A stretch of DNA of 64,000 bases from Sutcliffiella halmapala (GCF_002019665.1 NZ_KV917375.1:2299175-2363174); one strand, 5' to 3'. Positions 25,679-35,408 are shown, counted from the stretch's first letter. The notes: generated by a model not told the origin, from the letters alone. Program-made: numbers and translations.

Positions 25679-26584
25679 ATGAATCAAACAAAAAGGTTAA
25701 GTGAAATTGAAGTTCTCGAAAAAGAAATTATTGAAAAAAAGAAACTTCTTGCTGAGTTAAGAAAAGAGGTTGCGGGAGCACCTGTTGAAAATTATCGATT
25801 TTTATCCACAAATAACAAGCAAGTTAGTTTACTACAATTATTTGAAGAAAAAGACGAATTAATTGTTGTACATAATATGGGGAAAAGCTGCTCGTATTGT
25901 ACGATGTGGGCAGATGGTTTTAACAGTGTATATCACCATATACGGAGGAAAGCAGCATTTGTTGTTTCCAGCCCTGATAGCCCAGAAGTACAAGAGGATT
26001 TTGCCGCAGAACGAAGATGGACGTTTCCCATGGTTTCCACGCAGGAAACAACATTTAAGGAGGATACTGGATTTAAGCTGGAGGGCCTATATTATCCTGG
26101 CGTTTCCGTATTTACAAAAGATGCGCAAGGGAATATTTCTCATCATACTAAAACCTTTTTTGGTCCTGGAGACGATTTTTGTTCTGTCTGGTCATTTTTT
26201 GATTTACTCCCATCTGGATACGAAGAATACCGTCCAAGTAAAAAGATAAATCTTGCATCATCATTTCAACTGACAAATAATATTGCAGTCCAAGTAAAGG
26301 ATTATGAAAATGCAGTCCAATTTTATAAAGAAACGCTTGGAATGACCTTAGTACAATCCAAGGAATCTGAAACAAAATTCAGCTTGAATGGAACCAACTT
26401 TTTTATTGAGAATAGCCAAGGTCCAGAAAATAAAGTATTCTTTGAATTTGCTGTAGAGGATATCAACAAGGTAAAGGAAACGCTACTAAACAATCAATGT
26501 AAAATAACAAAGGAATATAGTGAAAAAAGCATTATGATTCAAGATCCATACGGTTTAAACTTCCATCTATTTGAAGTGAATTAA
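25679..26584 (+). CDS. DUF899 thioredoxin-like domain fused to VOC/glyoxalase domain
   Basis: A 301-aa protein; AAGGAGGT lies seven bases before ATG 25679 and this start is preferred over the open frame from 25616. Residues ~10-190 match DUF899 (thioredoxin-like): 'EIEVLEKEIIEKKKLLAELR', 'ELIVVHNMGKSCSYCTMWADG' (a CxYC pair), 'YYPGVSVFTKDAQGNISHH'. Residues ~205-301 are a vicinal-oxygen-chelate domain: 'NNIAVQVKDYENAVQFYKET' then LGM, and 'IMIQDPYGLNFHLFEVN'. DUF899 proteins are usually free-standing; the fusion suggests a redox or thiol-linked small-molecule lyase or dioxygenase, not known. Monocistronic, with a terminator after it. Confidence 0.82.
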   Translation: MNQTKRLSEIEVLEKEIIEKKKLLAELRKEVAGAPVENYRFLSTNNKQVSLLQLFEEKDELIVVHNMGKSCSYCTMWADGFNSVYHHIRRKAAFVVSSPDSPEVQEDFAAERRWTFPMVSTQETTFKEDTGFKLEGLYYPGVSVFTKDAQGNISHHTKTFFGPGDDFCSVWSFFDLLPSGYEEYRPSKKINLASSFQLTNNIAVQVKDYENAVQFYKETLGMTLVQSKESETKFSLNGTNFFIENSQGPENKVFFEFAVEDINKVKETLLNNQCKITKEYSEKSIMIQDPYGLNFHLFEVN

Positions 26585-26592
26585 TGATACTG

Positions 26593-26629
26593 GAAGGAGG
26601 GGCTTTTCTTAGGAATCGCTCCTTTTTTT
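26593..26629 (+). terminator. Terminator after the DUF899-VOC gene
   Basis: GGAGGGGC / GCTCC-type stem (AAGGAG...CTCCTT) around a 14-nt loop, followed by eight T residues. Confidence 0.65.
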
Positions 26630-26695
26630 TGTTATACTGGGCTAAATGAATATTGAATGTAAGTAATATAGAAAGCTAAGGAGTACAACTACAAT

Positions 26696-27460
26696 ATGAA
26701 ATTAATCTCTTGGAATGTAAATGGAATACGGGCATGTGTGAAAAAGGGCTTTATGGAATATTTTCAACAAATGGACGCAGATATATTCTGTATTCAAGAA
26801 ACAAAGTTACAAGAAGGTCAGATAGAACTTGATTTTCCAGAGTATCACCAGTATTGGAATTATGCAGTGAAAAAGGGGTATTCAGGAACAGCGGTTTTTA
26901 CAAAAGTAAAGCCGCTTCATGTTACATATGGTCTGGATATGGAAGATAAAGAAAGAAGAGAGCCTGAAGGTAGAATCATAACGTTAGAGTTCGATAACTT
27001 CTTCTTAGTCAATGTGTATACCCCAAACTCACAGCGGGATTTAGCTCGATTGGATTTTAGGTTAGATTGGGAAGACCGATTTCTGGCTTATATCCAGTCA
27101 TTAGATGAAGTGAAGCCTGTTATCTTATGTGGAGATTTAAATGTAGCCCATACAGAAATTGATTTGAAAAATCCTAAAGCAAATCGAAACAACTCTGGTT
27201 TCACGGAAGAAGAACGTGGAAAAATGACTCGAATGCTTGGAGCTGGTTTCATTGACACGTTTCGTCATTTTTACCCTAATCAAATTGAAAAATACACATG
27301 GTGGTCTTATATGAATAAAGTCCGTGAACGAAATATAGGGTGGCGTATTGATTATTTTATTGTATCGAAAAGTTGGCAAGATAAATTAGTTGGTGCAGCG
27401 ATTCACGCTGAAATTCTTGGCAGTGATCATTGTCCGATTTTACTAGAAATTAAAAAGTAA
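26696..27460 (+). CDS. exoA: Exodeoxyribonuclease III / AP endonuclease ExoA
   Basis: A 254-aa EEP-superfamily DNA repair nuclease cleaving at abasic sites. Motifs: 'MKLISWNVNGIRACVKKGF', 'IFCIQETKLQ' (metal Glu), 'NVYTPNSQRDLARLDFRLDW', 'VILCGDLNVAHTEIDL' (Asp/Asn pair), and 'ILGSDHCPILLEI' (catalytic Asp-His). Length equals Bacillus ExoA. The stop codon overlaps an ATG in the following frame, but the next gene's better start is 21 bases on; the two are probably co-transcribed. Confidence 0.96.
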   Translation: MKLISWNVNGIRACVKKGFMEYFQQMDADIFCIQETKLQEGQIELDFPEYHQYWNYAVKKGYSGTAVFTKVKPLHVTYGLDMEDKERREPEGRIITLEFDNFFLVNVYTPNSQRDLARLDFRLDWEDRFLAYIQSLDEVKPVILCGDLNVAHTEIDLKNPKANRNNSGFTEEERGKMTRMLGAGFIDTFRHFYPNQIEKYTWWSYMNKVRERNIGWRIDYFIVSKSWQDKLVGAAIHAEILGSDHCPILLEIKK

Positions 27461-27480
27461 TGGTTGATGGAGGTGCTCGG

Positions 27481-28332
27481 ATGAAAGTTTTAATAGACGA
27501 AAAAATTGTGAATCGTCATGAAGTAAGGGTGGATATTGAAGACCGAGGTTATCAATTTGGTGATGGTGTATATGAAGTAATTAATGTGTACGATGGTGTA
27601 CCTTTTACATTAAGAGAGCATATCGCACGTTTGTATCGTAGTGCAACGGAGATTGGACTGTTAATAAATGTAGAGCCGGAAAAACTTATGCATGATATCC
27701 TCCGTGTTATTCAAGCTAATGATATGAAAAATGGTGGACTTTATTTGCAATTTTCACGAGGTGTAGCACCTAGAACACATCAATACCAGACAGATATTAA
27801 ACCGCTTCTTGTTGCTTATCCTCTTCCATATAAAGAGATGACACACGCGCAAGCTATCGGGGTCCCTGCTATTACGAAGGAAGATCTACGTTGGCTTCGT
27901 TGTGATATAAAAAGCTTAAATCTTTTATACAATGTCATGATGAAGCAAAAGGCATTCGAAGTAGGGGCTTTTGAAGCGATATTGATACGAGATGATGTAG
28001 TAACAGAAGGGACCTCATCGAATGTTTTTATGGTGAAAAATAAAATCATATATACCCATCCTGTAAATAATCTAATTTTAAATGGAATAACAAGAACAAA
28101 GTTGTTACAGCTCTTTCAAGAGAACGGATGGGATTATAAGGAACAAACCTTTACAAAACAAGAATTGTTCGATGCAGACGAAGTATTTGTGACGTCGACT
28201 ACCAGCGAAGTCGTACCGGTAATCTCTATAGATGGAGTAGCCGTAAATACAGGGAAACCTGGAAGTTTAACAAAAGAAATCCAGTTAGCATTTTCGGAAA
28301 TGGTGAAAAAAGAAACAACACAAAAAGCGTAA
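27481..28332 (+). CDS. dat: D-alanine (D-amino acid) aminotransferase
   Basis: A 283-aa PLP fold-type IV enzyme interconverting D-alanine and D-glutamate via 2-oxo acids, supplying cell-wall precursors. GGAGGTG before ATG 27481 fixes the start. PLP-binding Lys144 lies in 'RCDIKSLNLLYNVMMKQKA', 'DRGYQFGDGVYEVINVYDG' is the N-terminal signature, and 'VTEGTSSNVFMVKNKIIYTH' is the class-IV motif. 20 bases after exoA. Confidence 0.94.
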   Translation: MKVLIDEKIVNRHEVRVDIEDRGYQFGDGVYEVINVYDGVPFTLREHIARLYRSATEIGLLINVEPEKLMHDILRVIQANDMKNGGLYLQFSRGVAPRTHQYQTDIKPLLVAYPLPYKEMTHAQAIGVPAITKEDLRWLRCDIKSLNLLYNVMMKQKAFEVGAFEAILIRDDVVTEGTSSNVFMVKNKIIYTHPVNNLILNGITRTKLLQLFQENGWDYKEQTFTKQELFDADEVFVTSTTSEVVPVISIDGVAVNTGKPGSLTKEIQLAFSEMVKKETTQKA

Positions 28333-28358
28333 GGGGAATTATCCCTCTTACGTTTTTT
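28323..28358. terminator. Terminator shared by dat and the convergent AraC gene
   Basis: AAAGCGTAAGGGG pairs with CCCTCTTACGTTT (one bulged base) around AATTA; A-run before and T-run after. Confidence 0.7.
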
Positions 28359-28384
28359 CTTTGCTATTTTATAACAGAAATTTT

Positions 28385-29140
28385 TCAAACCTTCACGTGC
28401 GTAGGAGCCATTCCCATCCATTTTTTAAACATCCGGTTGAAATAGGATTGATCACAATATCCTAGATACTCCGATACTTCGCGTATGGTCATGTTGGTAG
28501 TATGAAGGAGGTTCCAAGCAGTATTGATTCTTGTTTGATGTAAATATTGGATAGGAGTTACTCCTAATACTTCTTTGAAAATAACCGTTGCGTAATTTTT
28601 TGAAACATCAGCTAGATCAGCTAATTCTTCAATCGTAATATTCCTCCGATAGTTATAAAGAATATATTCTTGGATTTTGCGAACGGCTCTTTCTTTAATA
28701 GGAGAGGTATGCCATTCTTCTTTTTCTTGGGCAATGATGATTAGTAACTCTGATAAAATTGTATGGGATAACTCTTTGTAGTAGCAACGCTGACTTAACC
28801 ATTGAATATATAAAAAAGCTAATCTCTGCTCATAGTAGGCTGCTTTTCTAGGTTTAAAACGAATTAATTCTTCCTTGTTATTGGAGAAAAGTGGTAGATG
28901 GTTATCCTTTGAAAAAACAACGGTATATTTTTTATGTGAAATCTCAGGGTGATTCGTCCAAGATCTTTCAAGTTCAGCTGGAATATATACCAGCTCGCCT
29001 TTGACTAAGTGGAAATGGTTCTCACCTACATGATAGATAACAGTACCTTCTGTAACAAATACCAATGTTGAGTAACCGCTTGCTCTCTCTATATCCCAGT
29101 TAGGCTCCACGTCATGAAATACCCCATTAATTGTTAGCAT
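28385..29140 (-). CDS. AraC/XylS family regulator
   Basis: A 251-aa transcription factor. N-terminal cupin-like sensing half ('FVTEGTVIYHVGENHFHLVK' then GELVYIP) and C-terminal double HTH (residues ~155-251: 'ITIEELADLADVSKNYATVI', 'MTIREVSEYLGYCDQSYFNR' then MFKKWMG). RBS AGGAGAG on the minus strand. It is divergent from the GH144-like gene with 205 bases between the two starts, so it probably controls that gene in response to a sugar. Confidence 0.88.
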   Translation of the reverse strand: MLTINGVFHDVEPNWDIERASGYSTLVFVTEGTVIYHVGENHFHLVKGELVYIPAELERSWTNHPEISHKKYTVVFSKDNHLPLFSNNKEELIRFKPRKAAYYEQRLAFLYIQWLSQRCYYKELSHTILSELLIIIAQEKEEWHTSPIKERAVRKIQEYILYNYRRNITIEELADLADVSKNYATVIFKEVLGVTPIQYLHQTRINTAWNLLHTTNMTIREVSEYLGYCDQSYFNRMFKKWMGMAPTHVKV

Positions 29141-29345
29141 ACTACCACTCTCCTAAAAAAATCGATGAATCATCCAAATAACGATATTTTGTCTATTTCG
29201 TTATTTTACGGTATATTTTAATATAAATATAGCATCAACATATTTGAAGTGCGAGTTGATGTGATGAATAATAATGGAAATTAACATGAACCTATCAGTG
29301 AATTGTACAAATTGGAAAATCATTTACCATGGAAGGGGTAAGAGA

Positions 29346-30632
29346 ATGACCACTATTACGGATGTATATAATCAATTACCATTAAATGTGAAGAACTTTT
29401 TTGATCGCCAATATAAGGATTCTTATCTTTTGTTTGAAGCCTCACGTAATGAGCGTACAGGTTTGTATGCAGATGCGTATTTTACTTTAGGTGAAAACCC
29501 CGATTTTCGTTGCTCGATTGCCGCTACTGGTGTCGGATTAATAAGCCTTTGTGTCGCCGATATGGAAGGTTGGGATGACAAAGCAGCTGAAAAAGCGCTT
29601 GTTACGATGCGTGGGGTTTCTGGAGAAATTGAAGGTTGCCAAGTTGCAAGAGAAGAGAAAACCGGATTTTATGCTCATTTTGTGGACATGGAAACCGGGG
29701 AAAACCTCAATTCAGAATTCTCGACTATCGACACGACTTTATTATTAACAGGAGCTTTATTTGCTGGTCAACACTTCTCCGACAACAAACCAGAAATTGC
29801 AGAGATGGCCAACAAACTTCTAAAATCCATTGATTGGAGTATCGTGGTTGCTGATAAAGAAACAGGTGTCATTAATATGATTGCAAAGGATGGCGAGGGA
29901 ATCGCGCCACTACCAGCTTATAATGAGTATGTAATGGTCTCTTATCTTGCGTTATTAGGACAACCCGAAAACGAAGATATCCAAGCACTTTGGAATAATA
30001 ACTTTGCAGAAGATAAAATTAGCCAGCTACCACAAGAAGATTTCCGCGGACTTTCGGTATTGAATGATCGTCCTGGGACGTTTTTATCTTCTTTTGTACA
30101 ACAGTTTCCGTTCTTTCTAGTTCCAGAATATGCAGAAAGCCCAACATACTTAGAGTACTATAAAAATGCTTGTTTGGCAGATCGATTCAAGTGGAAAGAA
30201 TTACATGATGTACCTTCTTATGTATGGGGCTATGGTGCGGGTCCAAATGACGGTCTGTTTGGTGGATATCACGCTGATAAAATAAACAATGCTCCTCATG
30301 ATATTGCATCTTCCTATATCATTGGAGGATTCCTACCGGTATATCCTGCAGGTATTTATGATTTATACGCTCAATATAAACTTCATATCCCATACGATGT
30401 TTACACGAACAATGCCGATAAAGAAGACGAAGCAAAATTCCGCGCGGCATATAAGTATGGCTTACACCGCTTCTCTTGGTGGCATTTGGAACAACCCAAT
30501 CGTTGGTATCCAACGAAGGTTACCTTAATAGACTGGAGTTCGATGTTATATGGCTTAGCAGGATTTAAGCATGGAATGTCGTTTTTTACAGAAAGACTGC
30601 CACGGGTGACTAGTGTAGTTAAATCTAAATAA
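29346..30632 (+). CDS. Glucoamylase-like (PF10091/GH144-type) protein
   Basis: A ~428-aa protein starting at ATG 29346 with AAGGGG seven bases before it; an in-frame ATG at 29274 lacks support. Sequence features match the (alpha/alpha)6 'putative glucoamylase' domain that includes GH144 endo-beta-1,2-glucanases: 'RNERTGLYADAYF', 'YVWGYGAGPNDG', 'APHDIASSYIIGGFLPVYP' and 'EQPNRWYPTKVTLIDWSSML' then YGLAGFKHGM. No signal peptide, so substrate would be cytoplasmic oligosaccharide. Exact specificity unknown. Divergent AraC gene is the likely regulator. Confidence 0.78.
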   Translation: MTTITDVYNQLPLNVKNFFDRQYKDSYLLFEASRNERTGLYADAYFTLGENPDFRCSIAATGVGLISLCVADMEGWDDKAAEKALVTMRGVSGEIEGCQVAREEKTGFYAHFVDMETGENLNSEFSTIDTTLLLTGALFAGQHFSDNKPEIAEMANKLLKSIDWSIVVADKETGVINMIAKDGEGIAPLPAYNEYVMVSYLALLGQPENEDIQALWNNNFAEDKISQLPQEDFRGLSVLNDRPGTFLSSFVQQFPFFLVPEYAESPTYLEYYKNACLADRFKWKELHDVPSYVWGYGAGPNDGLFGGYHADKINNAPHDIASSYIIGGFLPVYPAGIYDLYAQYKLHIPYDVYTNNADKEDEAKFRAAYKYGLHRFSWWHLEQPNRWYPTKVTLIDWSSMLYGLAGFKHGMSFFTERLPRVTSVVKSK

Positions 30633-30638
30633 ATAATC

Positions 30639-30826
30639 AAGAGGCTGGGACAAAAGAATATTAGTTAAAGAAAAATACGAACTATTATGCGAAATTCTAA
30701 GTAGAGTTTTGCATTAGTTCGTATTTTTTTAGTTTGATTGTTTAACAGATTCTTTATATTGAGGCTCTCTTTAGGTTAAATTGTTAGTAAATGAAGCTGG
30801 GAATTTAATTTATGTCCCAGCCTCTT
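30639..30826. repeat. Element bounded by AAGAGGCTGGGACA inverted repeats
   Basis: A 188-bp element beginning AAGAGGCTGGGACAAAA and ending with the reverse complement (TGTCCCAGCCTCTT). Inside is a hairpin AAAAATACGAACT / AGTTCGTATTTTT (30671-30730) that can terminate the preceding gene. GAGGCTGGGACA-bounded intergenic elements are widespread in Firmicutes; this one fills most of the 308-base gap before ampS. Confidence 0.8.
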
Positions 30827-30940
30827 TCCTTTTTTCTAGACAAAAGTTGTTGAACATGATATTTTTTGGGGATACACCTACATTTATTTTTGAAAATGCA
30901 GGTATTTGTAATCGTAAGAAGAGATTAGGAGGAATACATA

Positions 30941-32173
30941 ATGAATACATTTAAACAGACGATGGAAAAGTATGCAGAACTAGCGGTAAAAGTTGGGGTG
31001 AATATTCAACCTGGCCAAACACTTATTGTAAACGCTGACATTGCAGCTGCACCATATGTAAGACTTGTTACCAAAAAAGCATATGAGGCTGGTGCGAAGC
31101 TTGTCCAAATTGAATGGACGGATGAAACAGTAACTAGAATTCGCTTTGATCATGCATCTGATGAATCCTTTGAATACTTTCCAACTTGGCGAGCAGAAAT
31201 GCTGGAAAAAGCCTATTTAGAAGGAGCAGCATTACTTGCTATCACCTCATTAAATCCAGACCTATTAAAAGGTGTCGATGCTCAAAAGATTGCTAATCTG
31301 CAAAAGGTATCTGGAGAGGCGATGAAGAATGCACGTAAACTCACGATGGCGGATAAAGTAAGTTGGTCTATCGTTGCCGTTCCATCTAAAGGCTGGGCTG
31401 CAAAAGTATTCCCGGATTTAGAGGAAAAAGAACAAGAAGAAAAGTTATGGGAGGCAATCTTTCATGCCACACGTGCAAATTTAGAGGATCCAGTCAAAGC
31501 TTGGAATGAGCATAAAGAAAATTTAAGTGAGAAAGTTGACTTCTTAAATGGGCATCATTTTAAAGCTTTACATTATCAGGCTGAAGGAACCGATTTAACG
31601 ATCGAATTGGCGGAAAAGCACGTATGGATTGGTCCAGAAAGCATCAATGACAAGGGTGTAACCTTCATCGCCAATATGCCGACAGAAGAAGTGTTTACGA
31701 CCCCATTAAAAACTGGTGTCAACGGAACAGTAAAAAGCTCTAAGCCGTTGAATTATGGTGGAAACCTAATCAATAACTTTTCATTAACTTTTGAAAATGG
31801 CCGAATTGTTAGTATTGAAGCTGAAGAAGGTTATGATACGTTACAAAAGCTAATAGAAACGGATGAAGGTTCCCATTACTTAGGGGAAGTTGCCCTTGTA
31901 CCGCACGATTCACCGATATCAAATACAAATCTAATTTTCTACAACACATTATTTGACGAAAACGCCTCCCATCACCTTGCGATTGGCAACGCCTATGCAT
32001 TTGCTTTAAAAGGCGGAAAAGAAATGACAGACGAAGAACTTGAAGCAGCAGGAGCAAACTCGAGTATTACACATGTTGACTTTATGATTGGATCAAGCGA
32101 AATGGATATCGATGGGCTTACGAAAGACGGGGAACGAGTACCGTTATTTAGAAATGGTAACTGGGCGAAGTAA
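30941..32173 (+). CDS. ampS: M29 family aminopeptidase AmpS
   Basis: A 410-aa cobalt/zinc aminopeptidase, same length as Bacillus AmpS. RBS AGGAGG. Family blocks: 'YAELAVKVGVNIQPGQTLIV' N-terminus, 'GTDLTIELAEKHVWIGPESI', 'FIANMPTEEVFTTP' (metal Glu), 'EGSHYLGEVALVPHDSPIS', 'NASHHLAIGNAYAFALKGG' (metal His), 'SSITHVDFMIGSSEMDIDG'. Cytoplasmic peptide trimming. Terminator immediately after. Confidence 0.95.
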   Translation: MNTFKQTMEKYAELAVKVGVNIQPGQTLIVNADIAAAPYVRLVTKKAYEAGAKLVQIEWTDETVTRIRFDHASDESFEYFPTWRAEMLEKAYLEGAALLAITSLNPDLLKGVDAQKIANLQKVSGEAMKNARKLTMADKVSWSIVAVPSKGWAAKVFPDLEEKEQEEKLWEAIFHATRANLEDPVKAWNEHKENLSEKVDFLNGHHFKALHYQAEGTDLTIELAEKHVWIGPESINDKGVTFIANMPTEEVFTTPLKTGVNGTVKSSKPLNYGGNLINNFSLTFENGRIVSIEAEEGYDTLQKLIETDEGSHYLGEVALVPHDSPISNTNLIFYNTLFDENASHHLAIGNAYAFALKGGKEMTDEELEAAGANSSITHVDFMIGSSEMDIDGLTKDGERVPLFRNGNWAK

Positions 32174-32181
32174 TTTCTGCG

Positions 32182-32217
32182 AATTGACACTACATTTTTT
32201 GTAGTGTCAATTTTTTA
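32182..32217 (+). terminator. ampS terminator
   Basis: Perfect 13-bp stem AATTGACACTACA / TGTAGTGTCAATT around TTTTT, followed by TTTT. Confidence 0.85.
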
Positions 32218-32431
32218 TTTGAATTATATGTAGAGGAACGTAAAAAACTTGATTTTTTTCACGAGGCAAAATTAACAAAATGAGTAGTGAAAGAACAGAT
32301 AATAGGTGCAGAAAGTCCACAGAGTTATTTAATAGAAGTATCGGACCTCATAAAAAATACGATGCCTGCCCATACGTAGTACAGGTACGTTGCATAATGT
32401 GTATAGTAGTCTATGTGAAGGAGGGAATCAC

Positions 32432-32521
32432 ATGTCAGGTGGAGGATACGGTGGAGGCTTTGCGTTAATTGTTGTTCTTTTCATCATTCTAATTATCGCT
32501 GGAGCAGGTGCTTTGAGATAA
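32432..32521 (+). CDS. yjcZ: YjcZ-type sporulation peptide (29 aa)
   Basis: A very short gene: MSGGGYGGGFALIVVLFIIL followed by IIAGAGALR and TAA, after GAAGGAGGG. The Gly-rich head followed by one hydrophobic helix is the YjcZ/YtzA-like sporulation peptide family pattern, common in spore-forming Bacillales. Integral membrane, role unknown. Followed by a strong terminator. Confidence 0.88.
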   Translation: MSGGGYGGGFALIVVLFIILIIAGAGALR

Positions 32522-32535
32522 TAGTAGGATAGTAC

Positions 32536-32573
32536 AAAGACGGTTGGGGAAAAATCCAACCGTCTTTTTTTGT
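32536..32573 (+). terminator. Terminator after yjcZ
   Basis: 12-bp stem AAAGACGGTTGG / CCAACCGTCTTT with an 8-nt loop and seven T residues. Confidence 0.85.
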
Positions 32574-32591
32574 TGAGGGGTACCCTGGTTT

Positions 32592-32725
32592 TGGAAATAG
32601 GTAGGTTATCTGTTAAACTCCCTGATGATTTCCGTACCAGGCGTTTGCTTTCCACGGTCACGGGTGGTCTTGGAAGCTTCCTCAGTGGGCTATGTGCATG
32701 CGAGGTTTCGGTCTAATAGCTCGAG
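32592..32725 (-). repeat. Interspersed repeat, copy B (strongly decayed)
   Basis: Aligns with the reverse complement of the 39.5-kb copy: GTAGGTT, CTGTTAAACTCCCTG, TTTCCGT, CAGGCGTTTGCTTTCC are shared, while the GC-rich core is scrambled (CACGGTCACGGGTGG instead of CGCGGGGCGCTTGTGG). Between yjcZ and the M20 gene, 469 bases hold only the terminator, this copy and the short duplication that follows. Confidence 0.65.
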
Positions 32726-32770
32726 ATGAGATGATACCCTATAATCTGAAAAAGCCGAATTCTATGACTT

Positions 32771-32860
32771 CAGAGTGCCTGTCTGAGGACACAGAATTGG
32801 AATGAGGCGAAATGCAAGCCCTCAGAGTGTTTGTCTGAGTTTATGGAATTGGAAAGATCA
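32771..32860. repeat. Short imperfect duplication, 52 bp apart
   Basis: CAGAGTGCCTGTCTGAG (32771) recurs as CAGAGTGTTTGTCTGAG (32823), and ACAGAATTGGAA recurs as ATGGAATTGGAA. The 52-bp spacing equals that of the 18.7-kb array but the unit sequence differs. Confidence 0.5.
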
Positions 32861-32990
32861 CGGAATTAGAAAAAGACGAAATTCATGTCGTTTGGTCAAT
32901 TTATTTTATAAGCAGATAATTATTTTAATTTTCTACTTCATGATAATATGTTTTCTAAACTAACTGGTTACATAAAAAAGGAGAAATGAT

Positions 32991-34157
32991 ATGAAACAAG
33001 TAATAATAGATGCGCTTGAAGAATTAAGGGAAGATTTATATGAGATAAGTACCATTATTGGAGAAAATCCTGAATTAGGGCACGAGGAATTTAAAGCTGC
33101 TTCCATACTTACGAGAAAACTAGAAGAGTATGGATTTAATGTGAAGGTAGGGATATGTGAATTACCAACCGCTTTTGAAGCGATATTTGATAGTGGAAAA
33201 CCAGGTCCTACAGTTGGAATTATGAGTGAATATGATGCTTTACCGGAGCTTGGACATGCATGTGGTCATAATCTAATTGGAACGATGGGGGTAGCAGCAG
33301 GTATTGCGGTTAGCAAAATACTTCCTACTACTGGTGGAAAAGTAGTCGTTTACGGAACACCGGCAGAAGAAACTAAAGGTGGAAAAGTTACTATGGCAGA
33401 GGAAGGCGTATTTGATCATCTTGATGTAGCGATGATGGTTCATCCTTTGCATTCTTATGTGAAAAGTGGTTCCTCGCTGGCGATGGATGCTATTCAATTT
33501 GAGTTTTTCGGCAAGCCAGCTCATGCTGCTGCAAATCCTCAAGACGGGATTAACGCTTTAGATGCAGTTCTCCAAACATTTAACGGCATTAATGCTTTAC
33601 GACAACATGTAACGTCTGATACAAGAATACACGGAATTATTAAGGAAGGCGGTACAGCAGCAAATGTTGTTCCCGAATATGCCGTAGCACAATTCTATGT
33701 TAGAGCAAAGTCTAGAAGCTATGTGAATGAAGTCGTGCAAAAAGTAAGGGCTATCGCCGAGGGAGCCGCATTAATGACAGGTGCATCTATGAAAATGTCT
33801 AACTATGAATTATCCTACGATAACATGGTGACAAATAATACATTATCTGATGTTTTCACTGATTCACTTATAGAATTAGGTGTAGAAGCAAATGAAATAA
33901 CAGAATCAAAAGATGGTTCTGGTTCACTGGACATGGGCAATGTTAGTCTTGTGGTTCCTTCTATCCATCCATATATAAAAATTTGTAACGAGCTGTATAG
34001 TTGCCATACAAAGGAATTTCGTGATGCTGCTCTTAGTGAGCAAGGGAAAGATGCAATGATATTAGGTGCAAAAGCAATGGGGTTAGCGTCACTTCGTATC
34101 CTAACAGAACCAGATACATTGACGAAAATTAAAGAAGAGTTTTCTTTAGTAAAATAG
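32991..34157 (+). CDS. M20 family metallopeptidase (amidohydrolase)
   Basis: A 388-aa cytoplasmic M20 enzyme of the aminobenzoyl-glutamate hydrolase / PM20D2-like branch. Metal and catalytic blocks: '[19 protein letters not shown]', '[20 protein letters not shown]' and '[12 protein letters not shown]', with '[20 protein letters not shown]' as the dimerisation-domain His motif and '[12 protein letters not shown]' near the end. Start ATG after AAAGGAG. Likely hydrolyses an N-acyl or peptide amide bond; substrate unknown. The LLM oxidoreductase gene follows 35 bases later and may be co-transcribed. Confidence 0.88.
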   Translation: MKQVIIDALEELREDLYEISTIIGENPELGHEEFKAASILTRKLEEYGFNVKVGICELPTAFEAIFDSGKPGPTVGIMSEYDALPELGHACGHNLIGTMGVAAGIAVSKILPTTGGKVVVYGTPAEETKGGKVTMAEEGVFDHLDVAMMVHPLHSYVKSGSSLAMDAIQFEFFGKPAHAAANPQDGINALDAVLQTFNGINALRQHVTSDTRIHGIIKEGGTAANVVPEYAVAQFYVRAKSRSYVNEVVQKVRAIAEGAALMTGASMKMSNYELSYDNMVTNNTLSDVFTDSLIELGVEANEITESKDGSGSLDMGNVSLVVPSIHPYIKICNELYSCHTKEFRDAALSEQGKDAMILGAKAMGLASLRILTEPDTLTKIKEEFSLVK

Positions 34158-34192
34158 AGAAATCTTCAAAAGGAAGGGGCATCCATAAAAAA

Positions 34193-35194
34193 ATGAATGA
34201 TATAAATAATAATATACCGCTGTCTGTTCTAGACTTGGCACCAATAGTTGAAGGAAGCAATGCACAACAAGCATTCAAAAATAGTGTAGAACTTGCCCAA
34301 CATGTAGAAAAGCTTGGCTATCAACGTTATTGGTTAGCTGAACATCATAATATGACAGGCATAGCAAGCTCAGCGACATCTGTTGTAATTGGCCATATTG
34401 CTGGAGAAACATCCACTATTCGCGTTGGTTCTGGTGGAATTATGCTACCCAATCATGCTCCATTAGTGATTGCAGAACAGTTCGGCACGTTAGAAACTAT
34501 CTATCCAGGTCGAATTGATCTTGGTTTAGGTAGGGCACCCGGTAGTGATCAACTTACGGCTGCAGCCCTCCGTCGAGATAGAAAAAGTGGTGGTGAGGAT
34601 TTTCCTCAACAATTGGCTGAGCTTCGTTCTTATTTTCACCCAGATGGTACCACACGTGTCCGCGCTGTACCTGGTGAAGGTCTCGATATCCCTATATGGT
34701 TATTAGGATCGAGCGGGTTTAGTGCGAAACTTTCAGCAGATCTTGGCCTACCGTTCGCTTTTGCAAGTCACTTTTCACCTGACTACACGCTACCTGCTTT
34801 ACAACTTTATCGAAATCACTTTAAAGCGTCTGAGAAATTAACTAGACCATATGCAATGATTGGTGTTAATGTAATTGCTGCAGATAGTGATGATGAAGCA
34901 GCGTATTTAGCTACATCCCTACAACAACAGTTTTTATCCTTAATCCGAGGAAATCCTGGGAAATTAAAACCACCTGTAGATAACATCGACACATTGTGGA
35001 GTGCATACGAACAACAAATTGTTGCTCAACAATTACGATATACTGTTACAGGAAGTGGAGATACAGTCAAGAAAAAATTAATGCACATTCTAAAAGAAAC
35101 AAAAGCAGATGAACTAATTGTCAATACCAGCGTATATGATCACCAAGCCCGCCTTAAATCATTTGAATTACTTTCGAAAGTTTGGAAGGACTAA
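34193..35194 (+). CDS. LLM class flavin-dependent oxidoreductase (luciferase-like)
   Basis: A 333-aa bacterial luciferase-like monooxygenase of the MsnO8/YceB-type group. Blocks: '[20 protein letters not shown]', '[20 protein letters not shown]', '[20 protein letters not shown]' then [24 protein letters not shown] in the second, which are the standard FMN-binding/active region. SD AAGGGG is 13 bases from the ATG, slightly far. Substrate unknown. Confidence 0.88.
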   Translation: MNDINNNIPLSVLDLAPIVEGSNAQQAFKNSVELAQHVEKLGYQRYWLAEHHNMTGIASSATSVVIGHIAGETSTIRVGSGGIMLPNHAPLVIAEQFGTLETIYPGRIDLGLGRAPGSDQLTAAALRRDRKSGGEDFPQQLAELRSYFHPDGTTRVRAVPGEGLDIPIWLLGSSGFSAKLSADLGLPFAFASHFSPDYTLPALQLYRNHFKASEKLTRPYAMIGVNVIAADSDDEAAYLATSLQQQFLSLIRGNPGKLKPPVDNIDTLWSAYEQQIVAQQLRYTVTGSGDTVKKKLMHILKETKADELIVNTSVYDHQARLKSFELLSKVWKD

Positions 35195-35294
35195 AAAAGC
35201 AGTCTTTTCACTTAGTTGTTAATGTCTATTTTTTTCGAACTAGATAGAGTTGTTCTTTAAAGCAAGTACCGGAAAAGTACAAATTCTCACTGTT

Positions 35295-35341
35295 GCTGTC
35301 TTAAGGTCTGGAAACCCTCCAGCGTTAAGACAGCTTTTTTT
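35295..35341 (+). terminator. Terminator after the LLM gene
   Basis: 10-bp stem GCTGTCTTAA / TTAAGACAGC with an inner CTGG/CCAG pairing, then seven T residues. Confidence 0.8.
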
Positions 35342-35408
35342 GTTTCTAAAATTATTCTAAGGGTAGATACAAGGAATAGATAGAATAATTAAGACTGGAG
35401 GAACAAAC

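Noticed and set aside
32280-32468. 62-codon open frame upstream of yjcZ
   Set aside because: No RBS; Cys/Arg-rich sequence without family look, overlapping yjcZ in another frame.
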